Below are positions 1 to 8,146 of a DNA stretch of 64,000 nt, one piece after another. How positions within the stretch are numbered: the first letter of the stretch is position 1; each line of letters starts with the position of its first letter. The translations under genes and the position numbers were made by a program. Origin of the DNA: JBCBCP01 sp038530575 (GTDB taxonomy: Bacteria; Pseudomonadota; Alphaproteobacteria; Rhodobacterales; Rhodobacteraceae); NCBI GenBank assembly GCA_038530575.1, contig JBCBCP010000008.1:42174-106173 (forward strand). The letters run 5' to 3'. The notes beneath the pieces are model-generated. The model saw only the letters and a program-made list of their open reading frames with translations. It did no database searches and was not told where the DNA came from.

Positions 1-438
1 GTTTTCTTCTTCCTGCAGGATGGTGACCTTGCCGTCATCGACCAGCATCGCATAGCGCTTAGACCGGGCCATAAGGCCAGCGGGCGGCGCATCAAAGTTC
101 ATGCCGATGCCGGTGGTGAACTCGCTGCCCGCATCCGACAGCATGGTCAGGCCCGCCGCCGCAGCGCCGGTTGCCTCGCCCCAAGCTTTCATCACGAAGG
201 GGTCGTTGACAGACACGCAGATGATCTCGTCCACGCCTTTGGCGTCGAACTGGTCCTTGGTGCGGATAAAGCTGGGCACGTGGGCCGAATGACAGGTCGG
301 GGTAAAGGCGCCCGGCACGGCAAAGATGACGACCTTGCGGCCCGCGGTCTTGTCCGACAGCTTGACCGGCTCGGGGCCGCTTTCGCCCATCTGGACAAGG
401 GTAACGTCGGGCAGGGTGTCGCCGGTGGAAATAGCCAT
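1..438 (-). CDS. Peroxiredoxin, Prx5-like (3' end cut by the window edge)
   Basis: The frame runs from ATG at 438 to the left edge without a stop: 146 codons of a family usually about 160 residues long. It holds the peroxidatic-cysteine motif PGAFTPTCH (Cys at about residue 49) of Prx5-type thiol peroxidases, which reduce H2O2 and alkyl hydroperoxides in the cytoplasm using glutathione, glutaredoxin or thioredoxin. The start follows a purine-rich stretch (gaaaggcgcaaaat on the minus strand). It is divergent from the flavoprotein at 520, separated by 81 bp. Confidence 0.9.
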   Translation of the reverse strand, partial: MAISTGDTLPDVTLVQMGESGPEPVKLSDKTAGRKVVIFAVPGAFTPTCHSAHVPSFIRTKDQFDAKGVDEIICVSVNDPFVMKAWGEATGAAAAGLTMLSDAGSEFTTGIGMNFDAPPAGLMARSKRYAMLVDDGKVTILQEEEN

Positions 439-519
439 ATTTTGCGCCTTTCGGGTTCTGGTCTTGCGTTCCAGCCAACTATAGGGTGCCGTTTGGCAAG
501 GGCCAGCGGGAGTTGAGAT

Positions 520-1725
520 ATGGCGCATGTTGTTGTGATCGGCGCGGGGCAGGCGGGCGCGTCCTGCGTGGCCAAGCTTCGGGCGGCGGGGTTTGAGGGG
601 CAAGTGACCCTGATCGGGGCCGAACCTGTGCCGCCCTACCAGCGCCCGCCGCTGTCCAAGGCCTATTTGCTCGGTGACATGACGCTGGAGCGGCTGTTTC
701 TGCGGCCAGAGAGTTATTATGCCGAACAGGATGTGGACCTGCGCCTTGGGGCCGAGGTGACGGCGGTTGACACGGACGCTCAAACGGTCAGCGTGGGCGG
801 CGAGGTGCTCGACTACACCGATCTTGTCTTTGCCACAGGCTCTGCCCCGCGCCGCCTGCCAGCGGCGATTGGCGGCGATCTGGACGGGGTGTTTACCGTG
901 CGCGATCTTGCAGATGTGGACCTGATGGCGCCGCGTTTTGCGGAAGGCGCGCGGGTTCTGATCGTCGGAGGCGGCTATATCGGGCTGGAAGCGGCGGCGG
1001 TCGCGGCCAAGCGGGGCTTGAAGGTGACGCTGGTCGAGATGGCGGACCGGATTTTGCAGCGGGTTGCCGCGCCGGAAACCTCCGCCTTCTTCCGAGATCT
1101 GCACGCGGGGCACGGCGTGGATATCCGCGAAGGCGTTGGGTTGGACCGGTTGACGGGCGAGGGCGCAGTGCAGGGAGCCGTGCTGTCCGATGGCACCGAA
1201 CTGGCCGTGGATTTCGTCATCGTGGGCGTCGGGATCGTGCCGTGCACCGATATCGCCGAAGCGGCGGGCGTGACGCTCGACAACGGGATTGCGACGGATG
1301 CGCAGGGCCGGACAAATGTGCCCCATGTTTGGGCGGCGGGCGATTGTGCGTCCTTTCCCTATCGCGGGGCGCGGATCCGGCTGGAATCGGTGCCCAATGC
1401 CATTGATCAGGCCGAGGTCGTGGCTGAAAACATCTGCGGCGCGGGAAAGGACTATGTGGCAAAGCCGTGGTTCTGGTCGGACCAGTACGACGTCAAACTG
1501 CAGATCGCGGGGCTGAACACGGGCTATGACCGGGTGATCACGCGCGATGGTGGGGCGGCCAAGTCGTTCTGGTATTATCGCGGCGATGAACTGCTCGCCG
1601 TGGATGCGGCGAATGATCCGCGCGGCTACATGGTGGGCAAGCGGCTGATTGATGCCGGTAAATCGCCCGACCCTGCAGCGATTGCCGATCCGGCCGTTGA
1701 GTTGAAAAGCCTGCTGCGCGGGTGA
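520..1725 (+). CDS. FAD/NAD(P)-dependent ferredoxin-reductase-like oxidoreductase
   Basis: 401 residues, the usual length for putidaredoxin/rhodocoxin-reductase-type flavoproteins. An N-terminal FAD Rossmann motif GAGQAG (8-13), the ATGSAPRRLP segment (about 105-114), a second nucleotide-binding motif GGGYIG (about 150-155) and a WAAGDCA motif near residue 270 are all visible. It probably passes electrons from NAD(P)H to a [2Fe-2S] ferredoxin. No ferredoxin or P450 gene is adjacent, so the partner is unknown. Its TGA overlaps the GTG start of rsmD (GTGA), suggesting translational coupling. Confidence 0.88.
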   Translation: MAHVVVIGAGQAGASCVAKLRAAGFEGQVTLIGAEPVPPYQRPPLSKAYLLGDMTLERLFLRPESYYAEQDVDLRLGAEVTAVDTDAQTVSVGGEVLDYTDLVFATGSAPRRLPAAIGGDLDGVFTVRDLADVDLMAPRFAEGARVLIVGGGYIGLEAAAVAAKRGLKVTLVEMADRILQRVAAPETSAFFRDLHAGHGVDIREGVGLDRLTGEGAVQGAVLSDGTELAVDFVIVGVGIVPCTDIAEAAGVTLDNGIATDAQGRTNVPHVWAAGDCASFPYRGARIRLESVPNAIDQAEVVAENICGAGKDYVAKPWFWSDQYDVKLQIAGLNTGYDRVITRDGGAAKSFWYYRGDELLAVDAANDPRGYMVGKRLIDAGKSPDPAAIADPAVELKSLLRG

Positions 1726-2273
1726 GGATCATCGCCGGCACATGGCGCGGCACCGCGCTGGCCGCGGTGGGCAAGGGCGATGCGGGTGCGGCTTTGCGGC
1801 CGACCTCTGACCGGGTGCGCGAGAGCCTGTTTTCGATGCTCGCCTCGCGCGGTGTTGTGCAGGGGGCGCGGGTGCTGGACCTGTTTGCAGGCACCGGGGC
1901 GCTTGCGCTGGAGGCGCTGTCGCGCGGCGCGGCGGAGGCGGTGCTGGTCGAGAATGGGCGCGCGGGTCAGCGTCTGATCACCGAGAATATTCGCAAGCTG
2001 CGCGCGGAGGGGCAGGCCAAGCTGCTGCGCGCCGATGCCACCCGGCTGGGCGATTGGCCGGGGCCTTTGTTCGATCTGGTGTTCCTCGATCCGCCTTATG
2101 GTCGGGGGTTGGGGGAAAAAACTTTGGGGTCTGCGCGCGGCTGGTGTGCACCTGGCGCGATGGTGGTTTGGGAAGAAGAGGCTGCGCAAGATGCGCCAGA
2201 GGGGTTTGCGCTGATCGAGCAGAGGAAGTTTGGCGGGACGTGGGTGACGCTTCTGGAGCGGGCGTTTTCTTAG
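1722..2273 (+). CDS. rsmD: 16S rRNA (guanine(966)-N(2))-methyltransferase RsmD
   Basis: 183 residues starting at a GTG that overlaps the upstream stop. The SAM-binding motif VLDLFAGTGALALE is at 51-64 and the N2-guanine methyltransferase motif DPPYG at 123-127. The family methylates G966 of 16S rRNA in the small-subunit assembly pathway. The stop codon TAG lies inside the left arm of the dyad repeat at 2264-2307. Confidence 0.93.
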   Translation: MRIIAGTWRGTALAAVGKGDAGAALRPTSDRVRESLFSMLASRGVVQGARVLDLFAGTGALALEALSRGAAEAVLVENGRAGQRLITENIRKLRAEGQAKLLRADATRLGDWPGPLFDLVFLDPPYGRGLGEKTLGSARGWCAPGAMVVWEEEAAQDAPEGFALIEQRKFGGTWVTLLERAFS

Positions 2274-2307
2274 TAAGAAAACGGACCGGAAACTTACTAA
2301 GTTTCCG
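2264..2307. repeat. Dispersed double-dyad repeat, copy 1
   Basis: Two adjacent perfect dyads: GTTTTCTTA-G-TAAGAAAAC (2264-2282) and CGGAAACTTA-C-TAAGTTTCCG (2287-2307). The outer arms CTTAGTAAG and CTTACTAAG are also complementary to each other. A second copy lies at 37521-37565. Here it separates convergent rsmD and map and may act as a bidirectional terminator, although it has no U tract beyond its own arms. Confidence 0.8.
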
Positions 2308-2311
2308 CCCC

Positions 2312-3136
2312 CTATCCGTAGGTCGGATGAAACGTCCCGGCGGGGGACAGGGTAAAGATCTCCACCCCGTCTTCGGTCACGCCAACCGAGTGTTCGAACT
2401 GCGCCGAGAGACTCTTGTCGCGGGTCACGGCCGTCCAGTCGTCCGCCAGCGTTTTCGTCTCGGGCCGGCCAAGGTTCACCATAGGCTCGATGGTAAAGAA
2501 CATCCCCGGCTCCAGCCGCGGCCCGGTGCCCGGGCGGCCATAGTGCAGCACGTTGGGCGGCGCGTGGAACACCCGGCCTAGCCCGTGACCGCAGAAATCG
2601 CGGACAACCGACATCCGGTGCGCTTCGACAAAGCTCTGGATGGCGTGGCCGATGTCGCCAAAGGTGTTGCCCGGCTTGACCGCCTCGATGCCCTTGAACA
2701 GCGCATCATGGGTCACTTCGATCAACCGTTCGGATTTGCGCGGCAGCTTGCCGGCGACATACATGCGGGAGGTGTCGCCATACCAGCCATCGACGATCAC
2801 GGTGACGTCGATGTTCAGGATATCGCCATCCTTCAGCACCTTGTCGCCCGGAATGCCGTGGCAGACCACGTGGTTCACGCTGATGCAGCTGGCGTGCTTG
2901 TAGCCCTTGTAGCCGATGGTGGCCGACGTCGCGCCGGCCTCTTCGACCATGCGCGTAATCTCTGCGTCGATTGCGCCAGTGGTCGCGCCGGGCACCACCA
3001 GAGGGGCCATCGCGTCAAGGATCGTGGCCGCCAGCGCGCCCGCGGCGCGCATCCCGTCAAAGTCAGCGGGATCGTAAATTCGAATGCCGTCTTTTGTCAG
3101 ACGGGCGTTGCTGTGGTTGTCCACCGAAAGCTCCAT
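2312..3136 (-). CDS. map: Methionine aminopeptidase type I
   Basis: 274 residues from ATG at 3136. The frame is open further upstream, but that extension lacks family similarity. The five metal ligands of type I MetAP fit D110, D121, H184, E217 and E248, with the substrate-loop H93 in VCHGIPG. The enzyme removes the initiator Met from nascent proteins. It is convergent with rsmD; sfsA lies 55 bp upstream on the same strand. Confidence 0.95.
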   Translation of the reverse strand: MELSVDNHSNARLTKDGIRIYDPADFDGMRAAGALAATILDAMAPLVVPGATTGAIDAEITRMVEEAGATSATIGYKGYKHASCISVNHVVCHGIPGDKVLKDGDILNIDVTVIVDGWYGDTSRMYVAGKLPRKSERLIEVTHDALFKGIEAVKPGNTFGDIGHAIQSFVEAHRMSVVRDFCGHGLGRVFHAPPNVLHYGRPGTGPRLEPGMFFTIEPMVNLGRPETKTLADDWTAVTRDKSLSAQFEHSVGVTEDGVEIFTLSPAGTFHPTYG

Positions 3137-3191
3137 TGCGCAGGTGCAGCAAGTATAGTGCAAAACTGGGGAATTTGCGAGTCCGTGCGGA

Positions 3192-3881
3192 TCACAGGAC
3201 CGGCAACTGCTGCCCCAATTCGACCGATTTGCCGGTGATATGGGCGGCGTGGCATAGCGTTTCAACGCCCCTCGCGATATCGCGGGCCGCGGCATAGCCC
3301 GGGTCGATGTCCGCGGCGACCGCCATCTCGGTGCAATCGGTGCGCATCACCATGTAAAGCACCATGGCCCTGTCCCCGGCTGCGGCGCGGCGGGCCAGCG
3401 CGCCCAGATGCTTGGCCCCGCGCGCGGTCTTGGTGTCAGGAAACTCCGCCAGCGTGCCCGAACGGCGCAGCGTCACCGATTTCACCTCAAGCCACAGGTC
3501 CGGGCCACCCCCGCTCAGCAGGAAGTCGACGCGGCTGCCTTCGTCATATTTCACCTCTGGCCGGAAGGTCTCATACCCCGCCAGTGCCGGGATCTGGCGC
3601 GCGGTCAGTGCCTCGGCCACGACGCGGTTGGCGATGCCTGTGTCGATGCAGGCAAAACCGCCCGGTAGCTCCGTCAGGCGCCAGCCGAATTTCAGCTTTT
3701 TGCGCGGGTCGTCATTAGGTTCCAGCCAGACCGTCGTTCCCGGCTCGGCGAGTCCGGTCATCGCGCCGGGGTTGGGGCAGTGGGCCACGACCTCGCGCCC
3801 ATCCGGCAGGACGACATCCGCCAAAAAGCGTTTGTAGCGGCGCGTCAGGACGCCGGGCACAAGTTCGGTTTGAAAGCGCAT
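3192..3881 (-). CDS. sfsA: SfsA family DNA/RNA nuclease (sugar fermentation stimulation protein)
   Basis: 229 residues from ATG at 3881 (MRFQTELVPGVLTRRYKRF). It shows family hallmarks: an N-terminal OB-like region with CPNPGAMTG (about 36-44), then a nuclease core with GSRVDFLL and LWLEVKSVTL, where D and ExK resemble a PD-(D/E)XK site. E. coli SfsA was named for a maltose-related effect, and later work points to nuclease activity. The frame is open upstream to 4241, but that region is the opposite-strand MoCF gene. Confidence 0.92.
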   Translation of the reverse strand: MRFQTELVPGVLTRRYKRFLADVVLPDGREVVAHCPNPGAMTGLAEPGTTVWLEPNDDPRKKLKFGWRLTELPGGFACIDTGIANRVVAEALTARQIPALAGYETFRPEVKYDEGSRVDFLLSGGGPDLWLEVKSVTLRRSGTLAEFPDTKTARGAKHLGALARRAAAGDRAMVLYMVMRTDCTEMAVAADIDPGYAAARDIARGVETLCHAAHITGKSVELGQQLPVL

Positions 3882-3926
3882 GGGGCGGGGCCTATACCGA
3901 CAGGCAAGGCGGCTCAAGGAGGCCCG

Positions 3927-4646
3927 ATGACCAGACCCACCGCAGCGATGCTTGTCATCGGGGATGAAATCCTGTCCGGGCGCACCCGCGACACCAACAC
4001 CAACCACCTTGCCGTGCAGCTGACAGCGCATGGCGTCGACCTGAAAGAGGCGCGCGTCGTGTCGGACGACCGCGGCGGGATCATCGCCGCGGTGCAGGCC
4101 TTGTCGGCAGCGTGGGATGTTGTGTTTACCTCCGGCGGGATTGGCCCGACCCATGACGACATCACCGCGGAGGCTGTGGCCCAAGCCTTTGACACCCCGA
4201 TCAGCGTTCGGGACGATGCCCGCGCGATCCTGCAGGATCATTACGACCGGCAGGGGATCGAGTTAAACGAGGCGCGGCTGCGCATGGCGCGCATCCCGGA
4301 TGGGGCGGCGCTGATCGACAATCCGGTCTCTGCCGCGCCCGGCTTTACGATTGGAAATGTGCACGTGATGGCGGGCGTGCCCAAGATTTTCGAGGCGATG
4401 GTCGCCTCCGTCCTGCCGACGATCACGGGAGGCGCGCCGCTTTTGTCACGGTCGGTTCGGGTGGCGCGCGGCGAGGGGGATATCGCCGCAGTTCTGACCG
4501 ATCTGGTCGCGGCCTATCCGGAGCTGAGTTTTGGCAGCTATCCATTTCAGCGCGATGGCAAGTTTCAGGTGAACGTGGTGGTGCGCGGGACTGATACTGG
4601 CCAACTGGATGCGGCAGAGGCGGCGCTGGTCGCGGCCTTTCCGTGA
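3927..4646 (+). CDS. Molybdopterin-binding (MoCF/CinA N-terminal-like) protein
   Basis: 239 residues from ATG at 3927, preceded by AAGGAGG (3916-3922). The MoaB/Mog-type fold motifs are clear: AAMLVIGDEILSGRTRDTN at the N terminus and TSGGIGPTHDDITAEA at about residues 70-85. This is the stand-alone CinA N-terminal domain found in many alphaproteobacteria, without the C-terminal deamidase domain. The substrate is unproven. The next gene overlaps its stop codon. Confidence 0.88.
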   Translation: MTRPTAAMLVIGDEILSGRTRDTNTNHLAVQLTAHGVDLKEARVVSDDRGGIIAAVQALSAAWDVVFTSGGIGPTHDDITAEAVAQAFDTPISVRDDARAILQDHYDRQGIELNEARLRMARIPDGAALIDNPVSAAPGFTIGNVHVMAGVPKIFEAMVASVLPTITGGAPLLSRSVRVARGEGDIAAVLTDLVAAYPELSFGSYPFQRDGKFQVNVVVRGTDTGQLDAAEAALVAAFP

Positions 4647-5365
4647 TGGATGCCGCCCGTCTGATGGATGTGTGTGACGCGACATGGCCCGCGGCACGCA
4701 CCTGGAATGCAGGACCTTGGCGGTTCCGTGACGGGCAAGGCGGTGGCAAGCGGGTTTCGGCGGCCACAGCGCGGGGCCCAGAGGCGGCAGGCCAGATCGA
4801 CGCCGCAGAGGCTGAGATGCGCCGAATCGGCCAGCGTCCCCTGTTTCAGCCGCGTGGCGGCGATGACGTGCTGGATGCTGCGCTTGAGGCGCGCGGCTAT
4901 GCGCGGCGCGATCCGACCCTTTTGCGGACAGGGCCAATAGCCGCGCTGACAGGTCTTCCGATACCGCCGGTCACCGCTTTCGCCATCTGGGAGCCTTTGG
5001 CGATTATGCAGGAAATCTGGGCTAAGGGCGGGATTGGCCCCGCGCGCCTTGCTGTGATGAACCGGGCTAAGGTCAAGACGGGCATCCTGTCCCGCTGGAA
5101 CGAAAAACCGGCGGGCACGGCCTTTGCTGCGGTTCATGACGGTGTGTGCATGGTGCACGCGCTGGAGGTGTTGCCCCACCAACGCCGGCAGGGCGTGGCC
5201 GGCTGGATGATGCGCAAGGCGGCGTTCTGGGGCGCAGAGCAAGGCGCGTCGCACATCGCCGTGTTGGTCACCGAGGCCAACACGGGCGCAAATGCGCTTT
5301 ATGACGCGTTGGGTCTGACCCGCATCGGGGGTTACCATTACCGGCAGCATCCGGAGGACACATGA
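4646..5365 (+). CDS. GNAT family N-acetyltransferase
   Basis: 239 residues. ATG at 4646 overlaps the upstream TGA by one base; a GTG at 4643 is an alternative in the same frame. The acetyl-CoA-binding segment VLPHQRRQGVAGWMMRKA (about 172-189), with the Q/RxxGxA pattern, and a C-terminal NTGANALYDALGLTRIGGY block mark the GNAT fold. The substrate is unknown. It sits in a tight same-strand run with the MoCF protein and the AhpD-like gene (4-nt overlap). Confidence 0.85.
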   Translation: MDAARLMDVCDATWPAARTWNAGPWRFRDGQGGGKRVSAATARGPEAAGQIDAAEAEMRRIGQRPLFQPRGGDDVLDAALEARGYARRDPTLLRTGPIAALTGLPIPPVTAFAIWEPLAIMQEIWAKGGIGPARLAVMNRAKVKTGILSRWNEKPAGTAFAAVHDGVCMVHALEVLPHQRRQGVAGWMMRKAAFWGAEQGASHIAVLVTEANTGANALYDALGLTRIGGYHYRQHPEDT

Positions 5366-5928
5366 CCAACTTACCGACCGCCCTTGACCTGCCGCAGGTC
5401 GATCCGCTGCCCGAGGACACCCAACGTTATTTTGACATCTGCATGGACAAGCTGGGCATGGTCCCAAACGTGCTGCGGGCCTATGCGTTCGATATCGACA
5501 AGCTGAACGCGTTCACGGCGCTTTATAACGACCTGATGCTGGGCGCGTCGGGGCTGAGCAAGCTTGAGCGCGAGATGATCGCCGTCGTCGTCAGCTCGGT
5601 GAACAAGTGTCATTATTGCCTTGTCGCCCATGGCGCGGCAGTGCGGCAATTGTCGGGCGATCCTGCCTTGGGCGAGGCGATGGTGATGAACTGGCGGGTG
5701 GCGGACCTCGACGCACGGCAAACGGCCATGCTGCAATTTGCCGAGGATTTGACCGTCGCCTCCGCCAAGGTCACAGAAGCGGACCGTCAGGCACTGCGCG
5801 ATGTGGGTTTTGACGATCGAGACATCTGGGACATCGCCTCAGTCGCGGCATTCTTCAACATGACCAACCGTGTAGCCAGCGCTACCGCGATGCGCCCAAA
5901 CCCAGAATACCACGCGCAAGCGCGGTGA
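5362..5928 (+). CDS. Peroxidase-related (AhpD/carboxymuconolactone decarboxylase fold) enzyme
   Basis: 188 residues. The CxxC redox pair with the following histidine (CHYCLVAHG, about residues 76-84) is the AhpD core. Length and layout match the uncharacterised peroxidase-related family. It probably acts as a cytoplasmic disulfide-active antioxidant enzyme. It overlaps its neighbours by 4 nt on both sides, so it is probably co-translated with the GNAT gene and the OmpA-domain gene. Confidence 0.88.
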   Translation: MTNLPTALDLPQVDPLPEDTQRYFDICMDKLGMVPNVLRAYAFDIDKLNAFTALYNDLMLGASGLSKLEREMIAVVVSSVNKCHYCLVAHGAAVRQLSGDPALGEAMVMNWRVADLDARQTAMLQFAEDLTVASAKVTEADRQALRDVGFDDRDIWDIASVAAFFNMTNRVASATAMRPNPEYHAQAR

Positions 5929-6851
5929 AAGCCCTTGGCCTCATTGCCATTTTGAGCGCCGGGCCTGCCGCGGCGCTGGAGTTGTCGCTGCCCAGCAACG
6001 CGCGGGTGACGGCAGAGCGGGCGACGCGCGCCGACAGTTACGCGGCGCCAGTCGGAGTCTTTGGCGACGGCAGCGTGCCGACCGTGTCCGTCGAAGGGCA
6101 GATCGACCGTGCCGCTTGGCAGATAACTTCCCCGGGGCTGACGACCCTGCAAGTGCTTGACCCTTTGCGCACGCAGGTTCGCGCGGCTGGTTTCGACATT
6201 GTGCTGGACTGCGATGAACAGACGTGCGGCGGCTTTGACTTTCGCTTTGCTGTCGAAGTGCTCCCGGCGCCAAACATGTATGTCAATTTGCGCGCATATC
6301 GCTTCCTGACCGCGCTGCGCGGGCCCGCCGACGCACCCGAAGCGGCCGTGACCTTGATGGTGAGCACGACACCAACTGCTGCCTTCGTTCAAATCGTACG
6401 CGCCGGAGCAGTCGAGGCCGTGCCGGTGACCACATCACCTGCCGCAAGCCTGCAAGCGGCGCCGGTGGCCGAGGGGCCTTTCGCCGACACTCTACTGGCA
6501 GATGGACATGCGGTCTTGACTGGCGTGGACTTTGCCACCGGGTCGACCGCGCTTGGTGCCGGTCCGTTTGCGGCGCTGGATGCCTTGGCCGCGTTCCTGC
6601 AGGCCCGGCCCGGAATTCAGATCGCATTGGTTGGTCACACCGACAGCGTTGGTGATCTAGACACGAATATCCGATTGTCCCGCGCGCGGGCAGCCTCCGT
6701 GCGCGAGAGGCTGGTGACGGCTTTCGGGATCGACCCTGCGCGGCTGCGGGCCGAGGGCATGGGGTATCTTGCGCCTGTGGCCAGCAACCTCGACCCGGCC
6801 GGACGCGAGGCGAACCGGCGTGTCGAAGTGGTTCTGCTGTCTGAAAATTAA
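5925..6851 (+). CDS. OmpA-family (peptidoglycan-binding) envelope protein
   Basis: 308 residues starting at GTG 5925 (overlapping the upstream TGA). A short signal peptide ends near PAAALELSL. The N-terminal half is unrecognised and has two cysteines in DCDEQTCGGF. The C-terminal third is an OmpA domain (VGHTDSVGDLDTNIRLSRARA, and the NRRVEVVLL end) that binds peptidoglycan from the periplasm. It lacks a lipobox, so it is probably periplasmic or outer-membrane associated. It overlaps the convergent TetR gene by 4 nt. Confidence 0.88.
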   Translation: MKALGLIAILSAGPAAALELSLPSNARVTAERATRADSYAAPVGVFGDGSVPTVSVEGQIDRAAWQITSPGLTTLQVLDPLRTQVRAAGFDIVLDCDEQTCGGFDFRFAVEVLPAPNMYVNLRAYRFLTALRGPADAPEAAVTLMVSTTPTAAFVQIVRAGAVEAVPVTTSPAASLQAAPVAEGPFADTLLADGHAVLTGVDFATGSTALGAGPFAALDALAAFLQARPGIQIALVGHTDSVGDLDTNIRLSRARAASVRERLVTAFGIDPARLRAEGMGYLAPVASNLDPAGREANRRVEVVLLSEN

Positions 6852-7426
6852 TCTGCGAGCCGATCAAGGCCAGCGGCGATGTCTTGTGCAAGGGCATCCG
6901 TGTCGACACCTAAGCGTTCCGCCGACACTCGCAGCCCCAACAGATCGGACTGGTACCGCCGTGCAAGGGCGGTGGGATCGTGGCCCGTCCCAATATCGCC
7001 GTTCTGCTGTGCGCGTCGGAACAGCGCTTCGAACAAGGCCTCCATCCGCTGAAGATGTTCCTCGGCTTTTGCTGCCAGCGCGGCTTCCTGTGTTTTGAGC
7101 TCCAGCACGGTCTTGGACAACATACAGGCCCTGGCAGGTGCGGCCGTCATATCCATCAGTAAGGCTGGATAGTGTTTTAGGGCCCCAAACGCGCCAACCT
7201 CGTCTGCCAATGCGGAAAGGCGCGCCGCACCTGCTGCCGCATACCGATCGAGCGCCAATTCAAACAAAGCGCCCTTGGAGCCGAACGCGGCGTAAAAGCT
7301 CCCCGGTTTCAGCTTGAGCGCCTTTTCGAGGTCTTTCATCGACGTGCCGGCCCAGCCCTGTTTCCAGAACAGGTCGCGCGCCTGATCTATTAGGACATCC
7401 CTGTCGAATGACGGTTTGCGGGGCAT
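6848..7426 (-). CDS. TetR/AcrR family transcriptional regulator
   Basis: 192 residues. The N-terminal helix-turn-helix spans about 10-55 (RDLFWKQGWAGTSMKDLEKAL then LKPGSFYAAFGSKGALFELAL). The C-terminal ligand-binding domain resembles the TetR_C group beside small redox enzymes. It is transcribed away from the AhpD-like gene at 7520, and the 93-bp gap holds two copies of a TetR-type palindrome, so repression of both genes is likely. Confidence 0.92.
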   Translation of the reverse strand: MPRKPSFDRDVLIDQARDLFWKQGWAGTSMKDLEKALKLKPGSFYAAFGSKGALFELALDRYAAAGAARLSALADEVGAFGALKHYPALLMDMTAAPARACMLSKTVLELKTQEAALAAKAEEHLQRMEALFEALFRRAQQNGDIGTGHDPTALARRYQSDLLGLRVSAERLGVDTDALAQDIAAGLDRLAD

Positions 7427-7439
7427 GGGTCACCTTTTG

Positions 7440-7479
7440 TTGAACGATTGCTCAATTATAATCTTGAATGATCGCTCAA
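7440..7479. promoter_or_regulatory. Double TetR-type operator
   Basis: Two near-identical 16-bp imperfect palindromes, TTGAACGATTGCTCAA (7440-7455) and TTGAATGATCGCTCAA (7464-7479), lie 24 bp apart centre to centre in the divergent gap between the TetR gene and the AhpD-like gene. A further half-site (GTTCAAG) follows at 7484. The placement fits autoregulation plus control of the 7520 gene. Confidence 0.72.
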
Positions 7480-7519
7480 GAAAGTTCAAGTGTGACGCAT
7501 CAACCCGAAAGGACACGCC

Positions 7520-8092
7520 ATGACCGACTTTCCCTCACACGATCTGACCACTGCGCCCGAAGCCTCCAAACCGCTGCTGGAAAACAGCCAGAAGGCCTTT
7601 GGCCGCCTGCCAGGGCTGCACAAGGTGATGGCGGAGAGCCCACAGCACCTTGAAGGCTACCAGGTCCTGCACAAGCTGTTTTCAGAGACCGCGTTCGACG
7701 CGGACGAGCTGACCGTTGTCTGGCAAACGATCAATGTCGAACATGCGTGCCACTACTGCGTCCCGGCGCACACGGGCATCGCCAAGCGCATGAAGGTGTC
7801 CGATGAGATCATTAATGCCCTGCGGGACGAGACGCCGCTGCCGAGCCCAAAGCTTGAAGCGCTGCGTACGTTCACCCTGCAAATGCTGCGCCAACGCGGG
7901 AATGTCGAAGACGCACAGATGCAGGCGTTCTTTGACGCGGGCTATGGCCACCGTGCCGTGCTCGACGTGATCCTCGGCCTCGCGCAGAAAGTCATGTCCA
8001 ACTACGTGAACCACGTCGCGGAAACCCCGCTGGATGATGCGGCAAAGCCGTTTGCGTGGGAGCGCAAGGGCGGGCCAGTCGCGTCGGAATAA
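7520..8092 (+). CDS. Carboxymuconolactone decarboxylase/AhpD-family protein
   Basis: 190 residues. The AhpD signature appears as HACHYCVPAHTGIAKRM at about residues 73-89, with a CxxC pair and downstream histidine. Such proteins are small redox-active enzymes, often under TetR control, acting on organic peroxides or electrophiles. The divergent TetR gene and double operator support inducible expression. The start has AAGGA upstream (aaaggacacgcc). Confidence 0.9.
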   Translation: MTDFPSHDLTTAPEASKPLLENSQKAFGRLPGLHKVMAESPQHLEGYQVLHKLFSETAFDADELTVVWQTINVEHACHYCVPAHTGIAKRMKVSDEIINALRDETPLPSPKLEALRTFTLQMLRQRGNVEDAQMQAFFDAGYGHRAVLDVILGLAQKVMSNYVNHVAETPLDDAAKPFAWERKGGPVASE

Positions 8093-8108
8093 GCCAATTT
8101 ACCAAGCA

Positions 8109-8146
8109 AACACTTTGGGATAATATGCCCAAAGTGTTCACTTTTT
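8109..8146. terminator. Bidirectional terminator hairpin
   Basis: A perfect 11-bp stem AACACTTTGGG (8109-8119) / CCCAAAGTGTT (8128-8138) with an 8-nt AT-rich loop, followed on the plus strand by CACTTTTT. It lies just after the 7520 gene and overlaps the last codons of the convergent pentapeptide gene. Confidence 0.82.

Noticed and set aside
3882..4241. Upstream extension of sfsA (frame open to 4241)
   Set aside because: The region is fully explained by the opposite-strand MoCF gene, and SfsA proteins start at MxFxxxLxxGxLxxRYKRF as at 3881.
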